DNA of 64,000 nt from Ereboglobus sp. PH5-10 (GTDB lineage: Bacteria; Verrucomicrobiota; Verrucomicrobiia; Opitutales; Opitutaceae), in NCBI RefSeq assembly GCF_029504735.1, contig NZ_JAQFIP010000011.1:62001-126000 (forward strand), written 5' to 3'. Every line of letters begins with the position of its first letter. The stretch's first letter is position 1. The position numbers were made by a program, and so were the translations under genes. Below the pieces are notes generated by a model. The model was given only the letters and a program-made list of their open reading frames with translations. It had not been told where the DNA came from and ran no database searches. Below are positions 62,639 to 64,000 of the stretch, one piece after another.

Positions 62639-62995
62639 ATGTCCAACCGAACACTCCGCGTCAACGAACTCATCCAGCGCGAACTCAGCGACATTCTTCG
62701 CAAGCGATATCAGAGCGAGGCGGTGACGATCACCATCAGCGCCGTTTCAACCGCGCCCGACTTGCGCGACTGCCGCGTGCACGTCTCCGTGGTGGGCGAT
62801 CCCGATTTCGCCGGGCAAAAACTCCGCTGGCTGCGCAAAAAGGAAAAAGACCTTCGCCAGGAACTCGGCCGCCGCATCATCCTCAAATACATGCCCAAGT
62901 TCACCTTCGCGCTCGACACCTCCACCGCGCGCGGCAACCGCATCCTCGGCATTCTCGACGAGCTGGAGGAAAAGGCTGAAAAACCGAAAGACTGA
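62639..62995 (+). CDS. rbfA: Ribosome-binding factor A
   Basis: This 118-residue protein shows the KH-like RbfA fold: RTLRVNELIQRELSDILRKR, then ITISAVSTAPDLRDCRVHVS and LGRRIILKYMPKFTFALDTS. It assists late maturation of the 30S subunit. The C-terminal codons (EEKAEKPKD) are made of the same CTGAAA-type repeat found on both sides of the gene, so its tail seems to have grown from repeat DNA. Confidence 0.95.
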   Translation: MSNRTLRVNELIQRELSDILRKRYQSEAVTITISAVSTAPDLRDCRVHVSVVGDPDFAGQKLRWLRKKEKDLRQELGRRIILKYMPKFTFALDTSTARGNRILGILDELEEKAEKPKD

Positions 62996-63060
62996 AGAGC
63001 TGAAAAAGCAGCCTGCGGTCGTCGCCAAGTATTTTAGCCCTTCAGTCTTTCAGCCCTTTT
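62972..63060. repeat. CTGAAAG-type repeats after rbfA
   Basis: Left units at 62972-63006 (including GAAAGACTGAAGAGC, across the rbfA stop) recur inverted at 63037-63060 (GCCCTTCAGTCTTTCAGCCC), giving a stem with few mismatches. The unit is the same as upstream of rbfA. Confidence 0.75.
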
Positions 63061-63068
63061 CTTCCGCC

Positions 63069-64000
63069 ATGTATTTTCCAAAGCTCTCTCCACTCTTCAA
63101 AACCCTCCTCGACTCCGTTTCCGGCCAGCCTGTGGCCGTGATCGGTCACGCCCGGCCCGACGGCGATTGCATTGGCTCCCAAATCGCGCTCGCCCGCGTT
63201 CTCCAATCACTCGGGATTAAAACAATCTGCGTCAACGGCGACCCCGTTCCCCGTCGCATCCAGTATCTCGTCACTCCTGAAACTCCTTTTTTCCTCCCCG
63301 ACGACATGCTGTCCGGTTCGAGCACCGCAGGCTGGACCGCCATCTTCGTCGATTGCGCCGACCACGATCGCGGCGGCGCCAAGGTCCGAAACCGCTTCCC
63401 CTCGCCCGCGGGCTGCATCGACCATCACCTCTCCAACGCCGATTATGCCGCGCACAACATCGTCGATCCCGCCGCCGCCGCCACGTGCGAAATGCTCGCG
63501 GGCATGTTTCTCGACCTCGGCCTTCCCATCGACGAAATCACTGCCAGGGCGCTCTACGCCGGCATCAACACCGACACCGGCCAATTTCGTTTCGGCAGCA
63601 CCACCCCCCGCACTTTCAAACTCGCCGCCGAGCTCGTCGCGCGCGGAGCCAGCCCCGCCGAGGCCGGTTACGAAATCTACGAGCGCGAAAGCTGGGGCAA
63701 ACTCAAGCTCCTCGACGCATTCCTCCGCTCGCTCACCCGCGAGTGTGACAACCGCGCCTGCATCGGCATTCTCCCCGACGGCATCTTCGACCTCACCGGC
63801 ACCACGCCCGAGGACACCGAGGGGCTGGTCGATTACGCGCGTTGCATCGACGGCGTCGAAATCGGCGTGCTCATTGAGGAGCGCCCCGGCGCGATCAAGG
63901 CCAGCCTTCGCGCCAAAAATCCCGCCATGCGCGTTGACCGCATCGCCGCCATTTTCGGCGGGGGAGGGCACGCCTGCGCCGCCGGCCTCAACATGAAAAA
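63069..64000 (+). CDS. DHH-family phosphoesterase (NrnA-like), 3' end outside window
   Basis: The frame is open to the window end (310 codons visible), starting MYFPKLSPLFKTLLDSVSGQ. DHH-family motifs are VIGHARPDGDCIGSQIALAR, FVDCADHDRGG and CIDHHLSNADYA. A DHHA1 domain follows, with IKASLRAKNPAMRVDRIAAI and the glycine-rich GGGGHACAAG. NrnA-type enzymes degrade nanoRNA and dephosphorylate pAp. The position after rbfA is the common one in bacterial genomes. Length to this point is near complete; only the last residues are missing. Confidence 0.94.
   Translation, partial: MYFPKLSPLFKTLLDSVSGQPVAVIGHARPDGDCIGSQIALARVLQSLGIKTICVNGDPVPRRIQYLVTPETPFFLPDDMLSGSSTAGWTAIFVDCADHDRGGAKVRNRFPSPAGCIDHHLSNADYAAHNIVDPAAAATCEMLAGMFLDLGLPIDEITARALYAGINTDTGQFRFGSTTPRTFKLAAELVARGASPAEAGYEIYERESWGKLKLLDAFLRSLTRECDNRACIGILPDGIFDLTGTTPEDTEGLVDYARCIDGVEIGVLIEERPGAIKASLRAKNPAMRVDRIAAIFGGGGHACAAGLNMK

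Noticed and set aside
1-64000. CRISPR arrays, rRNA genes, riboswitches
   Set aside because: No regularly spaced direct repeats, rRNA sequence or known aptamer pattern was seen.

Overview
The window is about 64 kb of GC-rich chromosome that looks like a verrucomicrobium of the Opitutaceae type. This is inferred from gene style: very large autotransporter-associated beta-strand-repeat and Ig-like proteins, LacI-family regulators, a large TonB-dependent receptor, and sensor kinases with beta-propeller and Y_Y_Y domains. No rRNA is present to confirm it.

Region 1 (1-34278) is a locus for pectin, probably rhamnogalacturonan-I. It holds a truncated surface repeat protein (1-3817, -), a LacI-family regulator (4094-5233, -), a 2148-residue PL11 rhamnogalacturonan lyase fused to Ig-like, beta-strand and NHL repeats (5243-11689, -), a sensor kinase/response regulator pair (11850-15611, +), a TonB-dependent receptor (16031-19780, +), two GH2 enzymes (21168-24077 + and 31196-34168 -), an esterase-GH105 fusion (24428-26467, +) and a DUF2264 protein (26592-27911, +). 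The six transcription units for the repeat protein, lyase, receptor, both GH2 enzymes and the fusion all carry a 16-bp palindrome close to TCACCAAATTTGGTGA. Its centre lies exactly 34 bp upstream of the centre of a -10-like hexamer in every case, and no recognisable -35 is present. This looks like an activator-dependent regulon that makes the lyase, importer and debranching enzymes together. An IS630-type element sits upstream of the first GH2 gene. A DUF6602 gene, a 109-bp MITE-like element, a relic of a GH2 3' end and a hipBA module interrupt the locus at 28-31 kb.

Region 2 (34.4-58.3 kb) is accessory DNA. It contains a metallophosphoesterase; a stretch of decaying or orphan toxin-antitoxin genes (an ATPase relic, a frameshifted Panacea-type antitoxin with an extra C-terminal domain, HipA-N, HicB-like and HigA-like); an unknown gene; a stand-alone ISL3-transposase N-domain protein; and a Fic protein. 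A four-gene set follows (HTH, ParB-like, relaxase-like, ribbon-helix-helix), flanked by GTTTC-N3-GAAAC palindromes. Next is a type I restriction-modification operon (hsdM, mini-RhuM, hsdS, HAD phosphatase, RhuM fragment, shortened AlbA_2 protein, hsdR), then a tyrosine integrase beside the 3' end of tRNA-Pro(GGG). The integrase/tRNA pair suggests an integrated island, but the distal attachment site was not found.

Region 3 (58.3-64 kb) is core: nusA, infB, rbfA and a DHH phosphoesterase that runs off the window. Repeats of CTGAAAG-type units flank rbfA.
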